A stretch of DNA of 64,000 nt, from the NCBI GenBank assembly GCA_027068915.1, contig JAMOLT010000009.1, forward strand, positions 62,001 to 126,000. The letters run 5' to 3'. Within the stretch, counting starts at the first letter, position 1; every line of letters starts with the position of its first letter. Origin of the DNA: Sedimenticola sp. (GTDB lineage: Bacteria; Pseudomonadota; Gammaproteobacteria; Chromatiales; Chromatiaceae). Shown here piece after piece: positions 19,292-29,244 of this stretch. The notes beneath the pieces were generated by a model. The model was not told the DNA's origin. It was given only the letters and a program-made list of their open reading frames with translations, and ran no database searches. The position numbers were made by a program, and so were the translations under genes.

Positions 19292-20077
19292 ATGAATCCG
19301 GCACTATGGATTGCAAAAACAGGCCTGGAAGCGCAGCAGACGCGCATGGCCACCATTTCCAACAATCTGGCAAATGCCAGCACCAACGGCTTCAAGCGCT
19401 CCAGGGCGGTATTTTCTGATTTGCTCTATCAGAACCTGGCACAGGTCGGCGCACAGTCCTCACAAGATACGCAGCTGCCTTCCGGGCTGAATCTGGGTAC
19501 GGGTGTGCGCACTGTGGCGACAGAAAAAATCTTTACCCAGGGGAACATCGTGCAAACCGGCAATGCGCTGGATGTGGCTATCAAGGGGCGGGGCTTTGTA
19601 CAAATCCTCATGCCTGACGGTTCTCAGGCATACAGCAGGGATGGCACCATGCAAATGGACTCGCAAGGCCAGCTGGTCACTTCCATGGGCTACCCTGTGC
19701 AGCCTGGTATCAGTATTCCGGCAGATGCCCAAAGCATCACTATTGGTTCTGACGGTACGGTATCGGTCGTCACGGCCGGTTCTTCTGCGCCCACGCAGGT
19801 GGGCAATGTCCAGTTGGCGGACTTTATCAATCCGGCAGGGCTGCAGGCCATTGGTGACAATCTGTTTCTTGAGTCGGGTTCCAGTGGTGCCCCCCAGGTT
19901 GGCACTCCGGGATTGAACGGTCTGGGCACCTTGATTCAAGGCTCGCTGGAAAGTTCCAATGTTAATACAGTGGAAGAGCTGGTGAACATGATTGAAACCC
20001 AGCGTGCCTATGAGATGAACTCCAAGGCCATTTCTACAGCAGATCAAATGCTGCAATACGTGAACAACAACCTGTAG
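19292..20077 (+). CDS. flgG: Flagellar basal body rod protein FlgG
   Basis: [41 protein letters not shown]...[38 protein letters not shown]. Confidence 0.96.
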   Translation: MNPALWIAKTGLEAQQTRMATISNNLANASTNGFKRSRAVFSDLLYQNLAQVGAQSSQDTQLPSGLNLGTGVRTVATEKIFTQGNIVQTGNALDVAIKGRGFVQILMPDGSQAYSRDGTMQMDSQGQLVTSMGYPVQPGISIPADAQSITIGSDGTVSVVTAGSSAPTQVGNVQLADFINPAGLQAIGDNLFLESGSSGAPQVGTPGLNGLGTLIQGSLESSNVNTVEELVNMIETQRAYEMNSKAISTADQMLQYVNNNL

Positions 20078-20088
20078 GAGACAGGAGT

Positions 20089-20763
20089 ATGAGCAATCGA
20101 CAACTGCGTAGATTGCCCTTGGTCGGTGTGGCATTGGGGCTATTGTTTCTGAGTGGCTGCTCGATGCCGAAAAAGGGAGATACCAAATTCGTCGCCACAC
20201 CGCCAGTCCTTGTCGCCCCGGCGCCAACTTCCAGCGGCGCAATTTACCAGGCAGATACGGCTTTGAGATTGTTCGAAGACCTGAAAGCACGGAAGGTGGG
20301 CGATATTCTCACCGTCGTTCTGAATGAACGCACCAATGCCGAGAAGAAAGCAGATACCTCAATGGACAAAGCTTCGGAATCCAGTATCGGGATTCCGAAA
20401 ATATTTGGACAGACAGTGCCCGAACTGGAAAACAGTGTGAGTGGCGGTCACAAATTTGCGGCGGAAGGCGACAGCAAACAGAGCAATAAACTGGAAGGAA
20501 GCATTACCGTCACTGTGGCCCAGGTTCTGAGTAATGGCAACCTGGTGATACAGGGAGAGAAATGGATCACCATAAATCATGGAGAGGAGTTTATTCGTAT
20601 TCGGGGCATTGTACGTCCCTTGGATATTGGGCCGGATAACAGCATTTCTTCCACCAAGGTGGCGGACGCCCAAATTCTATATAGCGGTCGCGGTTCCCTG
20701 GCCCGGGCCAACAAGCCCGGCTGGCTAACCGAATTTTTCTTCAGTCCGCTGATGCCGTTTTGA
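20089..20763 (+). CDS. flgH: Flagellar L-ring lipoprotein FlgH
   Basis: Lipobox LFLSGCSMP; GDILTVVLNERTNAEKKADTSM; IVRPLDIGPDNSISSTKVADAQILYSGRG. Confidence 0.95.
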   Translation: MSNRQLRRLPLVGVALGLLFLSGCSMPKKGDTKFVATPPVLVAPAPTSSGAIYQADTALRLFEDLKARKVGDILTVVLNERTNAEKKADTSMDKASESSIGIPKIFGQTVPELENSVSGGHKFAAEGDSKQSNKLEGSITVTVAQVLSNGNLVIQGEKWITINHGEEFIRIRGIVRPLDIGPDNSISSTKVADAQILYSGRGSLARANKPGWLTEFFFSPLMPF

Positions 20764-20787
20764 TGCGGTAATTGAAAGGTAAGTAAT

Positions 20788-21894
20788 ATGAAAGCAATTT
20801 CCATGGCTGTTGTCGTTTTGCTGGGATTTATCGCTGTTCCCGTGCAGGCAGAGAGAATAAAAGACCTGGCTTCTGTTGCTGGTGTGCGTGAAAACCAGCT
20901 GGTGGGTTATGGTTTGGTGGTGGGTCTGGATGGTACTGGCGACAAGACCAGCCAAACCCAGTTTACGGCACAAAGCCTCAAAAGCATGTTGGCCCAGCTC
21001 GGTGTAGTGGTGCCGCCTGGAGTCAATCCCAAACCCAAGAATGTGGCTGCTGTAATGATCAGTACAAGCCTGCCACCCTTTGCCAAGCCCGGGCAAATGA
21101 TTGATGTGACAGTCTCTTCCTTGGGTAACGCCAAAAGCCTGCGCGGCGGCACCTTGCTGATGGCTCCGTTGAAAGGTGCAGACGGTAGGGTCTATGCCAT
21201 TGCCCAGGGAAACCTGATTGTGGGTGGGTTGGGTGTGGAAGGCAAGGATGGTTCAAAGGTGACGGTAAATATCCCCAGCGTGGGACGTATTCCCAATGGT
21301 GCGTCTGTGGAACGGGCGGTAGCCAGCCCTTTCGCCAGCGCCAACAAGCTGGTACTGAATCTGCACAATGCCGATTTCACCACGGCTCACCGGGTAGTGA
21401 AGGCAATTAACCAGATGATAGGCCAGGGCACGGCCAAGGCGCTGGATGGAGGCTCTATTGAAGTGCGGGCGCCAGTGGATCCTTCCCAGAAAGTCGGTTT
21501 TCTCTCCATTCTGGAGAATATCACCCTTGAACCTGGTGAAGCGCCGGCACGGGTGGTGATCAATTCACGCACGGGAACTGTCGTTATCGGCAGTCATGTG
21601 CGGGTAACGCCAGCAGCGGTGGCCCATGGCAGTCTGATGGTTACGATTTCCGAGCAGACTGCTGTCAGCCAACCATCACCTTTCTCCCGAGGGGGAAACA
21701 CGGAAGTGGTTCCGCAATCCAGCGTGCAGGTTACCCAGGAAGATGCGCGCATGTTCTTGTTCAAGCCCGGAGTAAAGCTGAATGACATTGTGCAGGCGGT
21801 AAACCAGGTTGGCGCTGCGCCGGGTGACCTGGTAGCCATCCTGGAAGCACTGAAAGAAGCGGGAGCGTTGCGCGCGGAGCTGATCGTTATCTGA
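20788..21894 (+). CDS. flgI: Flagellar P-ring protein FlgI
   Basis: [52 protein letters not shown]. Confidence 0.96.
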   Translation: MKAISMAVVVLLGFIAVPVQAERIKDLASVAGVRENQLVGYGLVVGLDGTGDKTSQTQFTAQSLKSMLAQLGVVVPPGVNPKPKNVAAVMISTSLPPFAKPGQMIDVTVSSLGNAKSLRGGTLLMAPLKGADGRVYAIAQGNLIVGGLGVEGKDGSKVTVNIPSVGRIPNGASVERAVASPFASANKLVLNLHNADFTTAHRVVKAINQMIGQGTAKALDGGSIEVRAPVDPSQKVGFLSILENITLEPGEAPARVVINSRTGTVVIGSHVRVTPAAVAHGSLMVTISEQTAVSQPSPFSRGGNTEVVPQSSVQVTQEDARMFLFKPGVKLNDIVQAVNQVGAAPGDLVAILEALKEAGALRAELIVI

Positions 21895-21906
21895 TCTGAA
21901 CAAACC

Positions 21907-22821
21907 ATGAACAGTCAATTGAGCAAGGCAGGCATTTATACCGATTTCAACGGATTAACGGAACTGAAAGCCAGTGCCCGCAAGCAGTCACCCGAAGCCC
22001 GCAAGGAAGTCGCCCGCCAGTTTGAAGCCATGTTTATTCAGATTATGCTCAAATCCATGCGTGATGCCGGCAGCCTGGGAGAAGGGGGCGGGGAGAGTGA
22101 TCAAACCCGTTTCTACCAGCAAATGTTTGACCAGCAAATTGCCCTGGATCTGGCGAATAACAAGGGAATTGGGCTCGCAAAGGTGTTTGAACAGCAGCTG
22201 GGGGGGGAGCAACAGGTTGTTTCTGATGGTGATCTTTCCCTGTCTGGCCGTAAATCCTTCCATGTGCAGCAAGCTGTTGCTGCTCCGGTGGCAGAAACTG
22301 CTGCCGCCCCGGCTGAAGCCAGGCAAGAATGGTCGCCTGGAAGCCCGGAGGAGTTTATCCGGGATCTCTGGCCAGCCGCACAACAAATGGCGGACAAGCT
22401 GGGGGTCACGCCTGAAGTTCTTATTGCCCAAGCGGCGTTGGAAACCGGCTGGGGCAGGAAAATGCCGGATGGCGCGCAGGGAAGCAGCATGAATTTGTTC
22501 GGCATAAAGGCCGATTCCCGCTGGAAAGGGCAAAGCGTTCAGGTTTCCACCCTGGAATACCGGGAGCATGTTGCAGTACGCGAACAGGCCAGCTTTCGTG
22601 CTTACGATTCCACGGAAAAAAGCATGGAGGACTATGTAGCCTTTCTGCAGGACAATCCCCGATATGAAACCGCCCTGAAACATGCAGCCGATCCCCAACG
22701 ATTTCTGAAAGAGCTGCAGGAAGCAGGCTACGCCACGGACCCCCGGTATGCGGAGAAAATTCAGGGGATCATGACCAGTGATCGTTTCGCCGGGGTTGTA
22801 GATCAGCTGAAGGAAGGGTAA
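21907..22821 (+). CDS. flgJ: Flagellar rod assembly protein / muramidase FlgJ
   Basis: VARQFEAMFIQIMLKSMRDA and C-terminal glucosaminidase-like AQAALETGWGRKMPDG. Confidence 0.95.
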   Translation: MNSQLSKAGIYTDFNGLTELKASARKQSPEARKEVARQFEAMFIQIMLKSMRDAGSLGEGGGESDQTRFYQQMFDQQIALDLANNKGIGLAKVFEQQLGGEQQVVSDGDLSLSGRKSFHVQQAVAAPVAETAAAPAEARQEWSPGSPEEFIRDLWPAAQQMADKLGVTPEVLIAQAALETGWGRKMPDGAQGSSMNLFGIKADSRWKGQSVQVSTLEYREHVAVREQASFRAYDSTEKSMEDYVAFLQDNPRYETALKHAADPQRFLKELQEAGYATDPRYAEKIQGIMTSDRFAGVVDQLKEG

Positions 22822-22835
22822 TGGAAAATTTTTCC

Positions 22836-22862
22836 TCAAGTTTAACTATCGGTTGCCGATAG
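22836..22862 (+). promoter_or_regulatory. Predicted sigma28 promoter upstream of flgK
   Basis: TCAAGTTT-N11-GCCGATAG. Confidence 0.7.
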
Positions 22863-22882
22863 CCTTGTCAGGGAGATTAGCG

Positions 22883-22930
22883 ATGACTCCCCCTGATGGC
22901 AAAGCCTGGCGACCGGAGGCCGGCAAATGA
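22883..22930 (+). other. Possible 15-codon leader ORF in flgK 5' region (MTPPDGKAWRPEAGK*)
   Basis: ATG...TGA preceded by AGGGAG 7 nt upstream, just downstream of the predicted sigma28 start. Confidence 0.3.
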
Positions 22931-23076
22931 GAAAACCTATAATCTGTTTGAAGAACCCGATAGTGCTTGCAGTGCAAGACCTTATTGCCCTCGTATGCAA
23001 TGCACATCCATGCCATCGTTTTTTGTCGGCAATACCTGTACAGACAGGTTTTGCTGGAAACATCCGGAGATAGCCC

Positions 23077-25047
23077 ATGACCACTGGAAATATGCTGGGA
23101 ATCGGCACATCAGCACTGCGGGCTTTCCAGCGAGCCCTGAATACCACAGGCCACAATATTGCCAATGCAAATACGCCCGGTTATAGCCGTCAGCGTGTGG
23201 ATTTGTCATCTGCCACGCCGCAATACGCCGGCTATGGTTACATTGGCACCGGGGTGCGCACTGATGCAGTACAGCGCTTCTACGATGGCTTTGTTGAAAA
23301 CCAGGTGAGAAACTACACTGCTTCAACTACCGAATTTCAGACATTCCACAACTACTCTGCCCAGATCGACAACGTACTGGCAGATCCTGATGCCGGCCTG
23401 AGCACCGCCATGCAGCGTTTCAACAGCGCAGTACAGGACCTTTCCAATGACCCGGTGTCGACAGCCGCCCGCCAGGCCATGATCAGTGAAGGGCAGGGGC
23501 TGGTGGATCGTTTCCATTCCCTGGGTGGCTGGCTGGATGACATGAATACCCAGGTCAACAATGATCTGAATGCCAGCGTTACCGAAATCAACCGCATCAG
23601 CACCGCTATCGCCGACCTGAACAAGGAGATTGTGCGCGCCAGCGGCGTTGCCGGTGAGCAGCCTCCAAATGATCTGCTGGATCAGCGTGACAATCTTGTG
23701 CGTGATCTGTCGGAGCATGTCTCTCTTAGCACCTTGACCCAGGATGACGGGTCTGTAAACGTGATGATCGGAAGCGGACAGGCGCTGGTGGTTGGCAGCA
23801 ATGCAACAGCGTTGACCACCTACCGTGGCGCGGGTGTACATGCCCCGTTGCAGGTTGCACTGGATGCCGGAAGCAACAGCCAGGTGCCAATCACCGATCA
23901 ACTGTCTGGTGGTAAGATCGGCGGTTTGCTCGGGTTTCGTGACAGGGTGCTTGAGCCAGCTGCAAATGAGCTTGGGCGTGCGGCGATTGGCATGGCTGAG
24001 TATTTCAACGCCCAGCACCAACGCGGTGTAGATCTCAACGGGCAGTTAGGCCAGGAATTTTTCTCCTTCCCCGATCCTCAATGGGACAGCTATCCCGGGG
24101 TCAGTAGCAGTTTGTCTGTTGCCTGGGATGATGTGGGGCAAGCTACTGGTGCGAACTATAAATTGCAATATGATGGTGCGGCATGGTCCATCAGCCGTAC
24201 CGATACGGGTGAACAGCTTGCCATGACAGGCACGGGATCTTCCGCAGATCCATTTGTTGTCGATGGCATACGTATTAGCGTAGATGCAGCGGCTGTCAGT
24301 GGCGATACCTTTCTCATTCAGCCTACGCGCAATGGGGCGCAATCGCTGCAAATGCTGGTGAATGACCCATCCCGGATTGCTGCCGCTTCGCCAGTTTTGA
24401 CAAATGCGGCGATCACAAATGCCGGATCAGGAACAATCAGCGCCGGCCAGGTAACAGACGTCAACAACCCCGCTTTCCAAAGTGCACCGGGAAGCCTTTC
24501 ACCACCGGTAATGATTCGTTTTACCAGCGCGACCACCTATGAGGTATACGACAACAGTAATCCGGCTTCCCCGGCCTTGCTGGAGTCCGTCAGTGGTTAT
24601 GACCCGACAACTGGTGGTGAAGTGTTTCCAACTCCCGGCGGCCTTGACTATGGTTACCAGGTGCGTCTTGCTGGCAGCCCGGCTGCTGGTGATGAGTTTA
24701 CTGTGGGGTACAACAGCAATGGAGATGGAGACAATCGCAATGCCCTGGCATTGGGCGAGGTGCTGACCGGTAGAGTTATGGGAAATGGCACACAAAGCCT
24801 GTCCGATGTCTATCGTGCCATGGTATCTGAAGTGGGCACCACCACTCGTCAGGCTGAACTTGCCAGTGGTGCACATCAACAGCTCTTGGAGCGCGCACTC
24901 AATGCCCGGGATGCCATATCCGGGGTCAACTTGGATGAAGAGGCAGCGAATCTGATTAAATATCAGCAATCCTATCAGGCTGCAGCCCAGGTGATTGCAA
25001 CCGCAAACGAAATGTTTGACACACTGTTAGGTGCAGTAAGGAGATAA
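23077..25047 (+). CDS. flgK: Flagellar hook-associated protein FlgK
   Basis: MTTGNMLGIGTSALRAFQRALNTTGHNIANANTPGYSRQRVDL; C-terminal NLDEEAANLIKYQQSYQAAAQVIATANEMFDTLL. Confidence 0.95.
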   Translation: MTTGNMLGIGTSALRAFQRALNTTGHNIANANTPGYSRQRVDLSSATPQYAGYGYIGTGVRTDAVQRFYDGFVENQVRNYTASTTEFQTFHNYSAQIDNVLADPDAGLSTAMQRFNSAVQDLSNDPVSTAARQAMISEGQGLVDRFHSLGGWLDDMNTQVNNDLNASVTEINRISTAIADLNKEIVRASGVAGEQPPNDLLDQRDNLVRDLSEHVSLSTLTQDDGSVNVMIGSGQALVVGSNATALTTYRGAGVHAPLQVALDAGSNSQVPITDQLSGGKIGGLLGFRDRVLEPAANELGRAAIGMAEYFNAQHQRGVDLNGQLGQEFFSFPDPQWDSYPGVSSSLSVAWDDVGQATGANYKLQYDGAAWSISRTDTGEQLAMTGTGSSADPFVVDGIRISVDAAAVSGDTFLIQPTRNGAQSLQMLVNDPSRIAAASPVLTNAAITNAGSGTISAGQVTDVNNPAFQSAPGSLSPPVMIRFTSATTYEVYDNSNPASPALLESVSGYDPTTGGEVFPTPGGLDYGYQVRLAGSPAAGDEFTVGYNSNGDGDNRNALALGEVLTGRVMGNGTQSLSDVYRAMVSEVGTTTRQAELASGAHQQLLERALNARDAISGVNLDEEAANLIKYQQSYQAAAQVIATANEMFDTLLGAVRR

Positions 25048-25050
25048 ATC

Positions 25051-25953
25051 ATGCGTATTTCAACCGGCCAATGGTACCGGCAAGGGGTGAGCGCCATGCT
25101 CAACAGTCAGGCTGCTCTTTCCAAGACCCAGCTGCAACTTGCCACCGGGCAGCGCATGCTTGCGCCGAGTGATGATCCCGCGGCGGCTACAAAAGTGCTG
25201 GAACTGGATCAACTGTTATCCTCTGTCAGTCAGTACCAGCGCAATAGTGATGCTGCAGAAGCACGGTTGATGCGAGAGGAAAATGTACTTGAAGGTGCGG
25301 GTGATACCCTGCAGAGGGTGCGTGAACTGGCAGTGCGTGCAAGCAATGGCTCCCTCAGTGCCGGTGACAGACAGGCAATTGCTGCGGAAGTGCGTGAGCA
25401 TCTTGACGGCCTGATGGGGCTGGCCAATGCAACCGACACCAATGGTGAATATATTTTTGGCGGCTATCGCACAGATGTTCCTGCCTTTACAGATGATGGC
25501 GCGGGAAATTTCACTTACCAGGGCGACCAGGGACAAAAATTGTTGCAAATTGGCAGTGCACGCCATGTCACCACTGGTGATCCTGGAGACAGCATCTTCA
25601 TGGGAATTGATGATGGCAGCGGAGGAACCAGCGATGTCTTCAGCATTGTTAACGATTTCATCACTGACCTGGATAGTAATAACCCCTCTGGTGCAACCTT
25701 GACGGCTCTGGACAACGCCATGGATCAGATTCAGACAGTGCGCACCAAAATCGGTGGGCGCATGAATGCTATCGAGAATCAGCGTGGCATCAACGACTCT
25801 TTTGCCCTGGTCATGGAGCAAAACCGTTCCATTCTTGAGGATCTGGACTATGGTGAAGCAGTCAGCCAGCTACAGCAGCAGCAGCTTATTCTGCAGGCGT
25901 CCCAGCAGAGCTTCATGAAAGTGGAAGGCTTGTCTCTCTTCAACTACCTGTAA
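25051..25953 (+). CDS. flgL: Flagellar hook-associated protein FlgL
   Basis: MRISTGQWYRQGVSAMLNSQAALSKTQLQLATGQRMLAPSDDPAAA. Confidence 0.94.
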   Translation: MRISTGQWYRQGVSAMLNSQAALSKTQLQLATGQRMLAPSDDPAAATKVLELDQLLSSVSQYQRNSDAAEARLMREENVLEGAGDTLQRVRELAVRASNGSLSAGDRQAIAAEVREHLDGLMGLANATDTNGEYIFGGYRTDVPAFTDDGAGNFTYQGDQGQKLLQIGSARHVTTGDPGDSIFMGIDDGSGGTSDVFSIVNDFITDLDSNNPSGATLTALDNAMDQIQTVRTKIGGRMNAIENQRGINDSFALVMEQNRSILEDLDYGEAVSQLQQQQLILQASQQSFMKVEGLSLFNYL

Positions 25954-26406
25954 ATTCTTTACCACCCAGTAACATACATGCTCACTCCACCCTGCCTACA
26001 ACCGGGTAAGGGTGGGCCGGTATTTCCTTCCGGATTTTTTCCTGGCACAAACTAGAATTCGCCCGCCCGCCTGGGAAACAGCGTCAAGTGAAAAAAGTAT
26101 CTGGCCAGTCGCCAATTCAAAAATATTTATATTGAACCTCTGCTCGCCTCACTCAAAGCCTTGAAGAAGTAGAGGCCCTGCGTACTGCAAAAGTGGTTTC
26201 AGAATCATATACAAAAAGAGTTTAAGCAAAATACCAAGAAACTATTTTGTTATTTCCAGAAAGCTGTGAACATAACAATTCAAATTCATGCGCATAGTCA
26301 AAGCCACGCGCCTTTTTGTACACTCGCAATCGCTTGATTATTGCACAAAACCACGCTACGCTCTGCCTGCCGGCGATTTGAGGCATTAGCCTACTTAGAG
26401 ATTCCC

Positions 26407-27087
26407 ATGGATTTACTCCTCATTCTTGGTTTGATGCTTTCACTATTTGGTGCATTCGCATTTTTTTTCATTTTTAAGAAAAAGGAAGTCAATTCTTTAA
26501 AATACTATCATCTTATTTCCAGATGGATTCTTGGGCTTTTTGTTTTTATATTGGCATATATAGGAACAGACTTATGGTCTGAACAATTAGGTCTAACTCC
26601 TCTTAGTTGGAGTGCTTTTTTTATGTCATTTGTTGCCACTACTGTCCTTTTTGTTTCTTGGCCGTTGCTTCAATACGTACAGCAGATTTTTGGAGGTATT
26701 TCCACTGAACAGTCTAAGGCATTTGCGCGCATCACAAATACACCACTTAATTACAGGGTGTTTTTGGTTGTCACAGCGGCTGTAACAGAAGAAGTACTTT
26801 ATCGTGGATATGCGATAGGTGTTGGACAGCATATTTTAGGTAATATCTGGATAGCATCAATTGTTTCAATAGTAGCGTTCACATTAGCTCACATACACTG
26901 GGGACTTAGCCACCTCTTGACAGTATTTTGGGCTGCATTAGTATTTAGCTGCTTATTTATTTATACACAGAGCCTATGGGCTTGTATCTTTGCTCATATA
27001 TGTATTGACGTAGTTGGTTTTATACTGGTGCCTGCTATTAAAGCTCATAAAAGTAAAAGGGTAAGTAGTAAAATTAAGGCAGGCTAA
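26407..27087 (+). CDS. CPBP-family intramembrane metalloprotease
   Basis: Multi-TM; VTEEVLYRGYAIG (EExxxR), FTLAHIHW (FxxxH), HICID (HxxxD); AT-rich relative to neighbours. Confidence 0.85.
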   Translation: MDLLLILGLMLSLFGAFAFFFIFKKKEVNSLKYYHLISRWILGLFVFILAYIGTDLWSEQLGLTPLSWSAFFMSFVATTVLFVSWPLLQYVQQIFGGISTEQSKAFARITNTPLNYRVFLVVTAAVTEEVLYRGYAIGVGQHILGNIWIASIVSIVAFTLAHIHWGLSHLLTVFWAALVFSCLFIYTQSLWACIFAHICIDVVGFILVPAIKAHKSKRVSSKIKAG

Positions 27088-27102
27088 AATCACTTTATCG
27101 GA

Positions 27103-27648
27103 ACGCAATTCCGCTGGCACTCCATTGCCCGTATTGGGTGGGTTGTAGCACCTGAGGAAATTCTCAACAAGCTGTTGATTGCTAAACAAGCTTCAGATTT
27201 GCATACATGTCATTTTACCCAGTATATTATTTATCAATACTTGCAAAAGAATGATATTCAATCACACACTAAAAAAGTTTCAAAAAAATATGGTGAACAA
27301 TGTGAAAGCATGTTGGAAAACATAGAAAAGTATTTCCCATCTAATATTTCATCGACTCGGCCATAAGGAGGAATGTTTCTATGGATAACTCTTCCTTCTA
27401 ATGCCTCATCAATGGAGCTGTTTGACTTGGCAGTAAAAGAAAAAGTTGTATTTGTCCCGGGGAGTCCGTTCTATATAAATGACAACGAAGAAAATGCCTT
27501 CAGGCTGAATTTTTCTTTTACAGATAAGCAAACCACAGAAACAGGAATTAAAAGGTTAGGGGTTGCAGCAAGAGCGGGCATAACACACACCCTGAGGCAG
27601 TCCGTCAAGAAAAATCTGTTATTTAGCCAGTTCTTCCACGGGTGGTGA
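27103..27648 (+). pseudogene. C-terminal remnant of PLP-dependent aminotransferase (MocR/aromatic-type), 5' truncated with in-frame stop
   Basis: One reading frame gives RIGWVVAPEEILNKLLIAKQASDLHTCHFTQYIIYQYL...RP*GGMFLWITLPSNASSMELFDLAVKEKVVFVPGSPFYIND; TAA at 27364-27366 where the family has RPEGGMF. Confidence 0.75.
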
Positions 27649-27785
27649 TCCTTTCGCCTTTAAGGCTATCAGATACTTGGCTTCATCGTAGGGTTTGCAA
27701 TTCTGCCAGCAGCGCCACTGGAGAACACCAAATCAAGTATTCTTCGGTATTCATCCGCCAGCCGCACTAGCGGGTTGAATCCGCC

Positions 27786-27859
27786 CATCCTGTACGCTGC
27801 ACGAGGACGTGCGGCTACTTTCCATAAATATAAGTCATTGAAAATGGAGGAAAGATAAA
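27786..27859 (+). repeat. Repeat family C copy 1 (~74 bp)
   Basis: CATCCTGTACGCTGCACGAGGACGTGCGGC...TATAAGTCATTGAAAATGGAGGAAAGATAAA; second copy at 43020-43093. Confidence 0.65.
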
Positions 27860-27930
27860 GTCGCATTTTTGTCTTTCCGAGTTGAAAAAACCCATGGAAG
27901 GTTTTTTTCAATATCCTGTTCGAGGTGCCC

Positions 27931-27957
27931 TTAAGTTTTTCCGGCACTGGCCGATGG
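27931..27957 (+). promoter_or_regulatory. Predicted sigma28 promoter, flagellin 1
   Basis: TTAAGTTT-N11-GCCGATGG. Confidence 0.75.
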
Positions 27958-27967
27958 CATATGTGGA

Positions 27968-28003
27968 AGCGGAAATTGTCTGCACGCGAAAGACATGTCC
28001 GCT
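27968..28003 (+). promoter_or_regulatory. Conserved 5'UTR stem-loop, flagellin 1
   Basis: AGCGG AAAT TGTCT (9-nt loop) AGACA TGT CCGCT. Confidence 0.6.
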
Positions 28004-28060
28004 AAAGACAAATGATGCAGCCATATTCAATTCGGCTGTGCAGCGTAGGAGACCAAAACC

Positions 28061-28909
28061 ATGGCAATGGTAATCAACACCAATGTGATGTCGCTGAACG
28101 CCCAGCGCAATGTAAACAAAACCAACGGCCAGCTGGCTACCTCCATGCAGCGCCTATCATCCGGTTTGCGTGTCAACAGCGCCAAGGATGATGCTGCAGG
28201 CCTCTATACGATCAACCGCATGACTTCCGATATCCGGGGCCTGAACCAGGCATCACGCAATGCTGCCGACGGCATATCCCTGTCGCAAACTGCAGAAGCC
28301 GCTCTGGGGCAGATCGGTGACAACTTGCAGCGCATCCGTGAGCTGGCGGTGCAGTCTGCCAACGGCACGGTAGAAGACCGTACCGGCATGCAGGCGGAAG
28401 TGGATCAGTTGAATGCTGAAATTACCCGTATCGCAGACAATGTAGCGTTCAATGGCGTGGCCCTGCTGGATGGCAGTACGGCAAGCCTTACCTTCCAGGT
28501 GGGACAGGACAATGGGGAAACCATCGCTATAAACCTGACCGACATGACTACTCTCCAGGGTTACGATACTGGTGGTGGTGGCGCAACGGATGGCTTCGAC
28601 ATCAGTACCCAGGCTGCTGCCCAGAATGTCCTCGACAGCACCCATGCGAGCAGTGTAGATGCGGATATCGATGCCGTGTCCAGCGCCCGCGCCACCTTTG
28701 GTGCGGTACAAAATCGCTTTGAATCCGTAATCAGCAGTATCCAGAGCTATTCAGAAAACCTGTCTGCTTCCCGTAGCCGTATTCAGGATGCTGATTTTGC
28801 AGCAGAAACTGCAAATCTGACCAAAGTGCAGATCCTGCAGCAGGCAGGCACCGCCATGCTGGCCCAGGCCAATGCAGCACCACAGAACGTGCTTTCCCTG
28901 TTGCGTTAA
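28061..28909 (+). CDS. fliC: Flagellin (copy 1)
   Basis: [49 protein letters not shown]-terminal [34 protein letters not shown]. Confidence 0.96.
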   Translation: MAMVINTNVMSLNAQRNVNKTNGQLATSMQRLSSGLRVNSAKDDAAGLYTINRMTSDIRGLNQASRNAADGISLSQTAEAALGQIGDNLQRIRELAVQSANGTVEDRTGMQAEVDQLNAEITRIADNVAFNGVALLDGSTASLTFQVGQDNGETIAINLTDMTTLQGYDTGGGGATDGFDISTQAAAQNVLDSTHASSVDADIDAVSSARATFGAVQNRFESVISSIQSYSENLSASRSRIQDADFAAETANLTKVQILQQAGTAMLAQANAAPQNVLSLLR

Positions 28910-28927
28910 ACCATATCCCTTCCTTTG

Positions 28928-28961
28928 GCGGAGGCTCCCTTGTGGCGTCTCCGCTTTTTTT
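28928..28961 (+). terminator. Rho-independent terminator after flagellin 1
   Basis: GCGGAG...CTCCGC followed by TTTTTTT. Confidence 0.75.
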
Positions 28962-29116
28962 GTGCCTGACAGGTGTGTAAATTGCCATCGAAAAACCCCT
29001 TTGGGTTTCCGCCCGATCCTCCTCAAACCATAGCTACAGCTGTGCTTTTCGGACGATCGAGTAAACCACTTTGCCAGATCAACGGGAACTCCCGAATCCC
29101 GCTGAGAAATGTGGGC

Positions 29117-29143
29117 TAAAGTTCTGGTATCTGCGGGCGATAG
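29117..29143 (+). promoter_or_regulatory. Predicted sigma28 promoter, flagellin 2
   Basis: TAAAGTTC-N11-GGCGATAG. Confidence 0.75.
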
Positions 29144-29153
29144 GAAAGATGGA

Positions 29154-29188
29154 AGCGGTAATTGTCTATTTTTAAAGACATGTCCGCT
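29154..29188 (+). promoter_or_regulatory. Conserved 5'UTR stem-loop, flagellin 2
   Basis: AGCGG TAAT TGTCT (8-nt loop) AGACA TGT CCGCT. Confidence 0.6.
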
Positions 29189-29244
29189 AATGACAAACAG
29201 CGCATTTTGAAACAACCAGAATGCGCAGCACAGGAGATCGAACC

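Noticed and set aside
19460-20290. 276-aa minus-strand ORF
   Set aside because: Antisense to flgG/flgH, both with strong family signatures.
21988-22839. 283-aa minus-strand ORF
   Set aside because: Antisense to flgJ.
22863-23076. flgK leader considered as a c-di-GMP-I (GEMM) riboswitch because of GGCAAAGCC
   Set aside because: Only a short fragment resembles the GEMM core; the two-helix arrangement and GNRA-receptor pairing could not be traced by eye. cmscan with RF01051 would decide.
22896-23186. 96-aa plus-strand ORF overlapping the flgK start
   Set aside because: Runs out of frame into flgK, Cys-rich and no SD better than the shorter uORF; probably chance.
27669-27947. 92-aa minus ORF as a transposase fragment
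   Set aside because: Alternate frames read WRCWQNCKPYDEAKYLIALKAKG, which looks like a decayed gene end, but I cannot assign a family with confidence.
27958-28011. CCGCTAA in the flagellin leaders considered as a sigma28 -10 box
   Set aside because: No TAAA at the required spacing; a much better TTAAGTTT-N11-GCCGATGG lies just upstream, making CCGCTAA part of the leader stem.
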